From NCBI GenBank assembly GCA_002840405.1, contig PHAR01000006.1, positions 124,001 to 188,000 of the forward strand: DNA of 64,000 nt, read 5' to 3'. Within the stretch, counting starts at the first letter, position 1; each line of letters opens with the position of its first letter. The stretch is from Deltaproteobacteria bacterium HGW-Deltaproteobacteria-8. Lineage in GTDB: Bacteria > Desulfobacterota > Desulfovibrionia > Desulfovibrionales > Desulfovibrionaceae. A program made the position numbers and the translations under genes. Below are positions 18,129 to 25,161 of this stretch, piece after piece. Below the pieces are notes generated by a model, which did no database searches, was not told the DNA's origin, and saw only the letters and a program-made list of their open reading frames with translations.

Positions 18129-18989
18129 TCACTCGGGCGGGTGGGTGAGCAGGGGCGGCAGGGTCAGCACAAAGGTTTTGTCCCAGCGTTTGCCGGTGAC
18201 GTAGAGGGTTCTGGTCTCCGGGTCGTAGGCGATGCCGTTGGCGGCTTCGGCCTGCGGGCCGAGCTCCCGGCGCAGCGGGGCCAGGTCCAGCCAGGCCGCC
18301 ACTTGGCCCTGTCCGAGCGCGCCCGGGGGCCGGATCACCGCCAAGCGGTCCTGGTTCCAGACATTGGCCAAAAGCCAGCCCTGCACCCACTCCAGCTCGT
18401 TCAGCTGGCGCACCGGGTGTGCGCCGTCGCGCACGCGCAGGCTGCCGGTCTGGGCGAAGTCTCCCGGCGCAAGCAGGCGCAGGGTGTCCGAGCCGTCGCT
18501 CAGGATCAGCCGCGTCCCGTCATAGGTAAGCCCCCAGCCCTCGCCGCGCAGGGGGTGGCTGGAAAGCAGGCGCAGGGTTTGGGCGTCGTAGGTCAGGATC
18601 TGGTGCTCGCGCCAGGTGAGCTGCACCAGCCGGGGCATTGTGCCGGTGCGCAGCGGGCAGAGGGCCAGGCCCTCGCCGAAGAGCTTGTCGGGCAGGCGGG
18701 TCAGCGCCACGATGCGGCCCGAATTTGGGTCTGTCCTGCGCACGCTCGACTGGCCATAGAGGCCGGTGCTCTCCACCAGCGTGCCCTGGTGGAAGATGAG
18801 GCCCTGGGTGAAGGCCGTCGGGTCGTGGGGCAGGCGCTGTTCGATGTGGACGGCGAGGACCGGGGCCGAGCCAGGGAGGGCGGCCGGGCCGGGCCGGGCC
18901 AGGGCGGTTAGAGGCAGGGCGGCCAGGGCCAAAAGGATGGTCGCGGTGATGCCCGCCAGCAGCGGCAGGGCCGTGCGCTTTAGGTTCAC
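18129..18989 (-). CDS. Glutaminyl-peptide cyclotransferase (glutamine cyclotransferase)
   Basis: Enzyme family that cyclises N-terminal glutamine of peptides to pyroglutamate. The 286 residues start with a signal or anchor segment (LPLLAGITATILLALAALPL), so it acts outside the cytoplasm. The five-blade propeller repeats follow: RLPHDPTAFTQGLIFHQG, ESTGLYGQSSVR, GEGWGLTYDG, LNELEWVQGWLLANVW and ANGIAYDPETRTLYVTGKRW. The start is GTG 18989, overlapping the CheD stop (GTGA), with a GGGGAG ribosome site. Its overlap with a glutamine-deamidase gene and closeness to pilin genes are unusual. Confidence 0.87.
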   Translation of the reverse strand: MNLKRTALPLLAGITATILLALAALPLTALARPGPAALPGSAPVLAVHIEQRLPHDPTAFTQGLIFHQGTLVESTGLYGQSSVRRTDPNSGRIVALTRLPDKLFGEGLALCPLRTGTMPRLVQLTWREHQILTYDAQTLRLLSSHPLRGEGWGLTYDGTRLILSDGSDTLRLLAPGDFAQTGSLRVRDGAHPVRQLNELEWVQGWLLANVWNQDRLAVIRPPGALGQGQVAAWLDLAPLRRELGPQAEAANGIAYDPETRTLYVTGKRWDKTFVLTLPPLLTHPPE

Positions 18990-19528
18990 CCGAGCTCCCC
19001 TGGCGGCAGGGTGCGCAGCTCGCCGGGTGTCAGGCGCGTCAGCCAGACCTGACCTGTGGCCGTGGCGAAGAAGAGCTTGCGGCCGCGCGAACCGAGGGTG
19101 TCCTCGGCCACGGGGTGCAGGCCGAAGGAGGCCAGGGCGGCCCGGGCGCTGTCCACGTTCTTTTTGCCCACATCGAGGAACTCGCGCAGGGCGATGGGCT
19201 GCGACGAGATCATGGTGTTGGCCCCGCCGAAGAGCTTTACCACCAGGTCCGCCGCTTTCATGCCCTGGACGCGGAAGCGTTCCACCAGGGAGGCCACGGC
19301 CTGGTCGGCGAAGGTGCAGGGCCGGGAGTTGTGCCGGGCCATGCTCGCGTCTGGCAGCATGGCGTGGAACATGCCCCCGGCCTGGCGCTTCGGGTGGTAA
19401 AAGGTGGCGCAGACGCAGGACCCGAGCACCGTTGTCAGCAGCATGGGCCGGGTGGCGAAGGCGCAGTCCCCGATGCTCACGTGGGCGATGGGCAGGCCCA
19501 GGGAGCCGAAGGACGCGTTGGTGGGCAT
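18986..19528 (-). CDS. cheD: CheD chemoreceptor glutamine deamidase
   Basis: CheD deamidates selected glutamines of chemoreceptors and can bind CheC. In 180 residues the catalytic Cys is in TVLGSCVCATFYH, followed by the catalytic His in GGMFHAMLP, then the family motif VKLFGGAN and the Q-rich turn ISSQPIALREFLDVGKKN. It is separated from any other chemotaxis gene in this window. The downstream glutaminyl cyclase overlaps it by 4 bases. The small exported protein is 9 bases upstream, so it belongs to the pseudopilin transcription unit or is read with it. Confidence 0.88.
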   Translation of the reverse strand: MPTNASFGSLGLPIAHVSIGDCAFATRPMLLTTVLGSCVCATFYHPKRQAGGMFHAMLPDASMARHNSRPCTFADQAVASLVERFRVQGMKAADLVVKLFGGANTMISSQPIALREFLDVGKKNVDSARAALASFGLHPVAEDTLGSRGRKLFFATATGQVWLTRLTPGELRTLPPGELG

Positions 19529-19537
19529 GGGGGGGTG

Positions 19538-19846
19538 CTACTTGTAGATGATGATGTCGCCGTAGATGACCTTGCCGCCACCGGGCCTGGGCGCAGGGGC
19601 GCTTGGCGCTGATCTGCTCTCGGCGCGGCCCATGGAGTCCATTGCGGCCCTGGTCTGCTGTTCGCCTGCGCGGATGGACTGGTTCATGGCCTTGACCGCA
19701 GTGATGGGGTTCATGGTGGGCGTGGCCGGGGGGGCTGGGCTGGCCTCGGTTCCCTCCTTGGCGGGCGGCGCGGCGGCAAGGGCCGTGGCGCAAAGGGCGA
19801 GGCTGCCAAGCAGGGCGAGGACAAGAAGGTGCGGGTGGCGGCGCAT
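19538..19846 (-). CDS. Small exported Pro/Ala-rich protein
   Basis: Unrecognised protein of 102 residues. A signal peptide (LLVLALLGSLALCATALA) precedes a Pro/Ala-rich linker, a short helical part (NPITAVKAMNQSIRAGEQQ) and a C-terminal end KVIYGDIIIYK. It sits 9 bases after the stop of the lectin-bearing pseudopilin gene and 9 bases before cheD, so it is part of that operon. It may be a periplasmic accessory of the fibre; this is inference from position only. Confidence 0.7.
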   Translation of the reverse strand: MRRHPHLLVLALLGSLALCATALAAAPPAKEGTEASPAPPATPTMNPITAVKAMNQSIRAGEQQTRAAMDSMGRAESRSAPSAPAPRPGGGKVIYGDIIIYK

Positions 19847-19855
19847 GGCGGCTCC

Positions 19856-21982
19856 TTAAGGCATCAGGGACATGGCCGCGATTTCTTCGGCGGTCAGCAG
19901 GCGGTTGTAAATGTACACTTCGTCTATGTAGCCGTTGAAGCCGTAGTATGGGCCGCCGCCAGAGGTGTGCCGCGCACCGAGGATGAGTCTGCCAGTGGTA
20001 GCGCGCGCGGCGCGGTTGGTGGGTTTGGTGTTGATGTTGCTCAGCATGCCGTTGATGTAGATGACCATGACGTCGCTGTCCCACTGGGCGACCACATGGT
20101 ACCAGCGGTTGACTGCGGGCAGGGCTGCGGATTCGACGACCAGGGAGCCGCTGTTGTCGCGGATCATAAGCTCCAGCTTGTTCTCCGAGGAGATGCGCAG
20201 GCTGTAAGCCTCCTGGTTGTTGTTGCTGTTGGTGCTGGAGGAATGGCCTTTGTGCAGGACATATGTGTTGTCCGCAGCCGTTCCCAGGGTCGTCGGGTAA
20301 ATCCAGGCCGCGATGGTGCCCTGGCTGGTCAGGTCCAGGCTGTTGGAGTCGTTGATGGAAACCCGGCCCGTATCGCCGGAGAACCCGAGGGCCTTGCCGT
20401 AGGAGTAATTCGGGGGGGTCTCTACGGTCACGGTGCCGATGATGCTGCCATCATTGTGGTTCGTCGTGTTGGCGTCGACCACGGTGCCCGCGTTCATGTT
20501 CCAGTAGGACACGTAGTCGCCAGGGATGGTCAGGGTGTCTGCGGTCTTCTTGAACATCAGGTTGAAGTTGGAAACGGTGAGCTTCTGGGTGGAGTCGCCC
20601 GTGGCCTCGGACCAGCCGAAGAGAATCTTGGCCATCTGCGCGTGCAGGGCCGGGGTCAGGTGGATGACCCGCAGTATGTCCGGCGCGGCGGCGGTGTAGT
20701 TCGCGGTCACGTCGTTGTAAGGGCTGGTGACGGCGCCGCTGCGCACCCAGGTCTTGAGGACGTAGGGGGAGTTGCCCTCAGAGTTGACCTTGCCGATACG
20801 CGAAAGCTCGTAGCGGATGGCGTACTTGACCGGGGCGATCGCTGGGTAGCTGGCTTTGCCTTTGAGCCATTCGCTGTATGTTCCGTAGTAGTAGCCGAAG
20901 CGCCCGCTGCCCAGGCCGTCCGGGTTGGCCAGGGAGATCGGCTCGCTGGCGTTGCCAGCGCCGGCCCCGTGGCGGTTGTCGTCGTAGGTCGGGCCATAGT
21001 TGGTGCCGCCGCTGCTGTAGTCGGCCTGACTGCCCCAGAAGACATAGGCCAGATGGTCGTAGTTGTTGCTATCGTCGCAGCGGCTGCCGGCGCTGGTGAG
21101 GCTGCTGGAGCAGTCGTTGTGGTAGGTGTCGAACTCCAGGCCGATCTTTGGCGGCCGGATGCCGAACCCGGAGGTGCCCGGGCCGCCCCAGCCCATCAAT
21201 TCGCCCTGGGTCTTCGTGCCGCCCACGGCGTCGAGCTTGTTCGTCTCCCCGCTCAGAATGCCGAAGACCAGACCGTCCGCATACGAATTGGCCGTCCACA
21301 GGACGTCGAAGTAGGCGCGCAGGCCGTAGGTCATGGTGCAGTTGCCGTCGACGCAGCCGGTGGCGTTGCCGCTGTACCAGATGGCGGCGGCGTTCTGTTT
21401 CTGCTCGAGGAGGCCGAAGCTGATGCTTTTGGTGGCCGGATCCACGCTGATGGGGCTGCTGCTCTGCAGGTCCGTGGTGCGGAAGAAGTCGTTGGCCACG
21501 TTGCTGAAGTCGATGGGGCCGCTGTTCACCGCCGGCACGTTCACCCCACCTGCGGCCGAGGCCTGGGTGGAGGTGGTCGGCAGCGCGGTGACGCCACCGC
21601 AGGCGCTGCCCTGGGCCGAGACCTGGGCCGCGCCCGCGCCACTGGCCGTGACGGTCAGCGTGAATTTCAGACCCTTGGTGGCGTCCACAGTGTAGGTCTG
21701 GCCGTTCAGGGCTGCGATCAAGGCGGTCAGGGCGGCCTGGTCCGTGGCCGTGCGCAGCCGTGCCGTGGCGTAGCGCACGCCGCTCTCGGCCATGAGCCGC
21801 GCCTGGGTGGCGCAGTTGGGCGTGGACACACCCATGATGGACGCCCCGAAGCGGCCTGCCCCGGCCATGGCCATGACGCCGAAGACCACCAGGGCCAAGG
21901 CCAGGTAGACCACGATGCTGCCGCGCTGGCGACGGGCGGGCTGTGGGGCCTTGGTGCGGGAAGGCTGGCTGTGGCGGTTCAT
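19856..21982 (-). CDS. Pseudopilin-like protein with L-type lectin and LamG domains
   Basis: A 708-residue protein. The N-terminus has a basic leader (QPARRQRG) and a single hydrophobic helix (SIVVYLALALVVFGVMAMAG) with no Glu at position 5, as in GspK/PilX-type minor pilins. About residues 180-360 look like an L-type lectin (ADGLVFGILSG, GFGIRPPKIGLEFDTYHND, DHLAYVFWG). About residues 500-700 are a LamG/concanavalin-like domain (YWNMNAGTV, GTIAAWIYPTT, RWYHVVAQWDSDVMVIYING, GYIDEVYIYNRLLTAEE). It is the last of four pilin-type genes in GspH-I-J-K order. In type II systems the K protein caps the fibre, so this one may be a carbohydrate-binding tip. Confidence 0.83.
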   Translation of the reverse strand: MNRHSQPSRTKAPQPARRQRGSIVVYLALALVVFGVMAMAGAGRFGASIMGVSTPNCATQARLMAESGVRYATARLRTATDQAALTALIAALNGQTYTVDATKGLKFTLTVTASGAGAAQVSAQGSACGGVTALPTTSTQASAAGGVNVPAVNSGPIDFSNVANDFFRTTDLQSSSPISVDPATKSISFGLLEQKQNAAAIWYSGNATGCVDGNCTMTYGLRAYFDVLWTANSYADGLVFGILSGETNKLDAVGGTKTQGELMGWGGPGTSGFGIRPPKIGLEFDTYHNDCSSSLTSAGSRCDDSNNYDHLAYVFWGSQADYSSGGTNYGPTYDDNRHGAGAGNASEPISLANPDGLGSGRFGYYYGTYSEWLKGKASYPAIAPVKYAIRYELSRIGKVNSEGNSPYVLKTWVRSGAVTSPYNDVTANYTAAAPDILRVIHLTPALHAQMAKILFGWSEATGDSTQKLTVSNFNLMFKKTADTLTIPGDYVSYWNMNAGTVVDANTTNHNDGSIIGTVTVETPPNYSYGKALGFSGDTGRVSINDSNSLDLTSQGTIAAWIYPTTLGTAADNTYVLHKGHSSSTNSNNNQEAYSLRISSENKLELMIRDNSGSLVVESAALPAVNRWYHVVAQWDSDVMVIYINGMLSNINTKPTNRAARATTGRLILGARHTSGGGPYYGFNGYIDEVYIYNRLLTAEEIAAMSLMP

Positions 21983-21990
21983 GCTGCCCC

Positions 21991-22500
21991 CTAAGAGGTC
22001 ACGGGCGTTATGGTGTTGCTGCGCGGCTTCACGGTGATGGTGAAGCGTTGGCCCTTGGGCGCGTTCGTCAGGGTGAAGCTTACGGTGAGGGCGCTGTCTC
22101 GGAATGTTCCGCTGAAGCTCATGGCGCAGGAGCTGACCCCTTCGATGAGGGTGTAGGCCGTGCCGGAGGCCGGGGTCAGGGACATGGTGCCGTTGGCGCT
22201 GTGGTAGGCCAGGGTGCGCGTGCCGTCCAGAGTGGACTGGGTGGTTTTGTAGACGATGCTCGACCCGGCCAGGACCTGGGGCGCGCCGCCAGCGCCAACG
22301 CCGCCGTTCACGTCGCGCAGCTCGATGGCGATGCGTTCCAGGGCGAGCTGGGCGTTGGTGCCTGCGTTGTCCGCGTTGCGGGCGGAGAGGAAGCTGTTCG
22401 CCCCCAGGGAGATGACCATGGTCGCGCCCAGGCCGATGAACCCAAGAATGATGATGCAGGCGATGAGCTCGATGAGGGTGAATCCTGCCTGTCTGCGCAT
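21991..22500 (-). CDS. Prepilin-type protein, GspJ/PilW-like
   Basis: Minor pseudopilin of 169 residues. The prepilin peptidase site is MRRQAG/FTLIELIACIIIL with Glu at +5, followed by a long hydrophobic helix. The soluble part has two cysteines only near GVSSCAMSF and a beta-rich C-terminus. Position third in the set suggests the GspJ role. It starts 8 bases after the upstream stop. Confidence 0.85.
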   Translation of the reverse strand: MRRQAGFTLIELIACIIILGFIGLGATMVISLGANSFLSARNADNAGTNAQLALERIAIELRDVNGGVGAGGAPQVLAGSSIVYKTTQSTLDGTRTLAYHSANGTMSLTPASGTAYTLIEGVSSCAMSFSGTFRDSALTVSFTLTNAPKGQRFTITVKPRSNTITPVTS

Positions 22501-22508
22501 GGGCGGTC

Positions 22509-22937
22509 CTAGTAGTTCGTCGCGTTGTCGGCGGCGTTGGTGCGCGCCTGGGTGAGCACGGTGGTGTACGAGGTGTTGCCCACGGTGGTGGTGACGATGA
22601 GCGCGCGCACGCCGTTCCAGCTGGGGGTGTCGACGATGCTGACCGTGCTGTTGCTGGCGTATTCCGCCTTCAGGGCGTCCAGGGCGGTGGTGATGTTGCT
22701 GTTGACCTTGTTCGTGAAGTTGGCCACCACGGCCTCCATGGCCGTCTCGGCGTCGCCCGCGTTGCTGGCGATGGTGGCCGGGTTGCTGGAGCGCAGGAGC
22801 TGGGTGCCCATGAGGTTCACCACCAGCGCCCCCAAGAGGCCGAGCACGGTGATGATGACGATGACCTCCACCAGGGTGAAGCCGCGCTGGTGCCGTGTCA
22901 TCTGCTGGTGTGGCGTTGTCTGGCGTTTAGGGCACAT
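22509..22937 (-). CDS. Prepilin-type protein, GspI/PilV-like
   Basis: Minor pseudopilin, 142 residues. The cleavage motif is RHQRG/FTLVEVIVIITVLG with Glu at +5. ATG 22937 has a GGAG site 7 bases upstream and overlaps the end of the previous gene. An inner ATG at 22901 would give a shorter leader but lacks a ribosome site. The soluble domain is Ala/Thr/Asn-rich and lacks cysteines. Confidence 0.83.
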   Translation of the reverse strand: MCPKRQTTPHQQMTRHQRGFTLVEVIVIITVLGLLGALVVNLMGTQLLRSSNPATIASNAGDAETAMEAVVANFTNKVNSNITTALDALKAEYASNSTVSIVDTPSWNGVRALIVTTTVGNTSYTTVLTQARTNAADNATNY

Positions 22938-23472
22938 GGCCTGTCTCCGGGGTGATGGTCAGGGTGCCTGTGTTTCCCCCCGCCGTGATGGTGATGGTGC
23001 AAGTCAGCGCCGCCGTGGAGCCGAGCTTGGTGGTCACGCCAGCCGGGTCGTAGGCCGTGTAGGGGATGCCGAAGCCGTCGAAATAGATGGGGGAGTGGGT
23101 CATGGCCATGGTCATGCTCTTACCCGCCACGGAGACCTGTGGAGTGGTCTCGCCGGGCAGGGACAGGCGGGCTGCGGCAAGGGTCGCGTTGGCGCCGCTG
23201 CCGGTGAAGGCCCAGTAGTTGGTGCCGTCGCAGGCGAACCCGTAGACGCTGCCGGTCTTCATGGCCCGCAGCTGCACATAGCGGATCTGGGCGCGCACCT
23301 CGGCCAGGCGCGACTGCTCCTGTCCGCTTAAGTTTCCGCCGGAGAACAGGGCCGCGGAAAGGATGCCCAGAATGATGATGACGGTGATCAGTTCGATGAG
23401 CGTAAAGCCGCCGGAACGCAGGTGGTGCCTGCGTCCGCCTTGCCGCCTTGCCGGTGGGATGCTGCGGGTCAT
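22927..23472 (-). CDS. Prepilin-type protein, GspH/FimT-like
   Basis: Minor pseudopilin of 181 residues from ATG 23472, which has a GGAGG ribosome site. The leader is unusually long and basic (about 27 residues, ending HHLRSGG), then FTLIELITVIIILGILSAA with Glu at +5. The soluble part shows the GspH pattern with RAQIRYVQLRAMKTGSVYGF and a C-terminal beta region. It is the first gene of the four-pilin set. Confidence 0.85.
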   Translation of the reverse strand: MTRSIPPARRQGGRRHHLRSGGFTLIELITVIIILGILSAALFSGGNLSGQEQSRLAEVRAQIRYVQLRAMKTGSVYGFACDGTNYWAFTGSGANATLAAARLSLPGETTPQVSVAGKSMTMAMTHSPIYFDGFGIPYTAYDPAGVTTKLGSTAALTCTITITAGGNTGTLTITPETGHVP

Positions 23473-23611
23473 GCCGGTCCTCCCTGGCGGAGGAGCGCAA
23501 TAACCAAGCCTGCCCGTGTCGGGCAAATCATGCCATTCATGCAAGTAATATAGCCCGCCGTAGCGGTCTATGCAAGGCCGGAGGCGGCGAGAGGGACGTG
23601 GTCCGTGGAGT

Positions 23612-23779
23612 CTAGGCTTTGCGGATCTCCACGTAGCCCGAGGTGATGGAGCGGATGTGCTGCTCGCGCTTGAGCTCCACTTCCAGCAGCTTGGGCGAGG
23701 TGAGGAGCACCTCTTCCTTCTGCTTGCCGGGTCCGATGTAGACGAGCTGGTAGGATTCGGGCTTGGTGGTCTTGCTCAT
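23612..23779 (-). CDS. Small conserved-looking protein, 55 residues
   Basis: Unrecognised cytoplasmic protein starting MSKTTKPESYQLVYIGPG. The ATG at 23779 has a GGAG site at good spacing, and codon use is typical of the neighbours. It is charged, has no cysteines and no membrane segment. An ATG further upstream is open but has no ribosome site. Its reading frame, spacing and start make it a likely real gene. Confidence 0.6.
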   Translation of the reverse strand: MSKTTKPESYQLVYIGPGKQKEEVLLTSPKLLEVELKREQHIRSITSGYVEIRKA

Positions 23780-23948
23780 GGTGACTCCGTTGGCGCCTGC
23801 GGGGGGCGTGGTGTTGCTGTGTTTTGTCGTTGTGGTCAGAATCGGGAACGCTGCGCCGGGGGAGCCGGGCCAGGAGGCGTCCAACTCCTAAAAATAACCA
23901 CTTGCCCTGCCGTTGGCAAGATGTCTTGGCCGGGTGCGGTGGAGAATC

Positions 23949-24350
23949 CTATTTCTTGCCTGCGGAGGTTCCGGGCGAGTCGTCGTCCGGGCTCTGGATG
24001 CTGTATTCGAGCAGGCGGACGACCCGGAACTCGCGTTCCTGGCGGATGACCACCCCCCGGCCCCGGATGTGCCGCCCGGCAAAGCGCGTCAGGTCCACGC
24101 CCTGGACCATGAGGTAACCCAGGCCAGGGTCTTTGATGAAGGTCTTGTCCAGGCCCACGGCCACGCGCCCGGAGATCTCCACGTTCTCGCCCTTGGGCTG
24201 GGGCTGGCTGGCTTCGGCCTTGGCCGCAGCCTTGGGTGCGGCTTTCCGGGCCTGGGCGCCGGGCGCGAAGCCCGGCTGTGCCATGAGCGCAAGCAGGGCC
24301 GTGAGCAGCAGGACGCTCAAGGCGAGGGGCGAGGGGCGGGCGCGGCGCAT
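23949..24350 (-). CDS. Exported protein of unknown function
   Basis: A 133-residue protein from ATG 24350 with a GAGGAG site. The signal peptide is LALSVLLLTALLALMAQPG, followed by an Ala/Lys-rich linker. The folded part is VEISGRVAVGLDKTFIK, then YLMVQGVDLTRFAGRHIRGRG and EFRVVRLLEYSI. This looks like a small OB-type beta domain. Divergent from the lipoprotein gene at 24572. The 220-base gap between them has an ATCCAT/ATGGAT dyad at 24396-24417. Confidence 0.7.
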   Translation of the reverse strand: MRRARPSPLALSVLLLTALLALMAQPGFAPGAQARKAAPKAAAKAEASQPQPKGENVEISGRVAVGLDKTFIKDPGLGYLMVQGVDLTRFAGRHIRGRGVVIRQEREFRVVRLLEYSIQSPDDDSPGTSAGKK

Positions 24351-24571
24351 GGATCTCCTCTGCTCCGGGTGGACAAGGCTATCCGCCGGATAGGCATCCA
24401 TTTATTTGAGCATGGATTGATCTGGGAGTCTACAATTTTGCGCTGTCTGGGCCAAAGCCAGGTCCTGGTCCACTTGCGGAGCGGAACGCTTTGGGCTACT
24501 GAAATCCCTGGGCGCAAGCCCGCCGCCGCTCTTCTGCGGCGTCACCTTTCAGGCCTTAAAAGGGAGTCACC

Positions 24572-25153
24572 ATGCTGATCCGAAAATATATTCTTGCCGC
24601 CTCTCGCGTTCTGGTCCTCGGTCTGGCCCTGGGGCTTGGGGCCTGCGCCTCCAACACCGTGGTGCATCTGCGCTACCAGCCCTCCACGCCCCCGGACGGG
24701 CAGGTCTGCGCTCAGTCCTTTACGGTCCTGCCCTTTGTGGACAAGCGCGCCGAGACCCTGACCATCGGCACCCTGGGCGACGGCAAGCGCTACTACGCCG
24801 AGGACAGCCCCGTCGAGTGGATCAGTTGGGCCATGTTCGAGGAGCTCAAGGCGCGCGGCTGCGACGTGAAGTACCGCGAGAAGCCTGACGCCGCCCCACT
24901 GACCGGGTATGTCGTGTCCGGCTCCTTCGACAAGATCAACGTGGACCGTGCGCCCAGCCTCACCGTGAAGGCCGATCTGCGCCTGAGCGTGAAGCTTGAG
25001 AAGGACGGTCAGTTCATCACCGAGAATGTGTACTCCGGCTCGCGCGAGGACCTGGGCGTCACCATGGTCCAGTCCGCCCAGACCGTGCTGGCCTCGACCC
25101 TGCAATACCTTCTGCAAGACGCTGCCACCAACGTGGTCAAGGTCGCCAAGTAG
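24572..25153 (+). CDS. Lipoprotein of unknown function (YajG-like)
   Basis: A 193-residue protein with a lipoprotein signal ending LGLGACASN, the Cys being the lipidation site. The mature part begins with a beta strand (VVHLRYQPS), then FTVLPFVDKRAE and YVVSGSFDKINVDRAPSLTVKADLRLSVKLE. This order resembles the YajG lipoprotein family, only loosely. ATG 24572 is preceded by an AGGGAG site. It is followed closely by the GGDEF-EAL gene. Confidence 0.75.
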   Translation: MLIRKYILAASRVLVLGLALGLGACASNTVVHLRYQPSTPPDGQVCAQSFTVLPFVDKRAETLTIGTLGDGKRYYAEDSPVEWISWAMFEELKARGCDVKYREKPDAAPLTGYVVSGSFDKINVDRAPSLTVKADLRLSVKLEKDGQFITENVYSGSREDLGVTMVQSAQTVLASTLQYLLQDAATNVVKVAK

Positions 25154-25161
25154 CAGCGCCA

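Noticed and set aside
18129-20084. A long minus-strand frame starting in the pilin region and continuing into the glutaminyl cyclase
   Set aside because: Only its last 286 codons code for a known protein. The first part overlaps cheD and the small exported gene in another frame.
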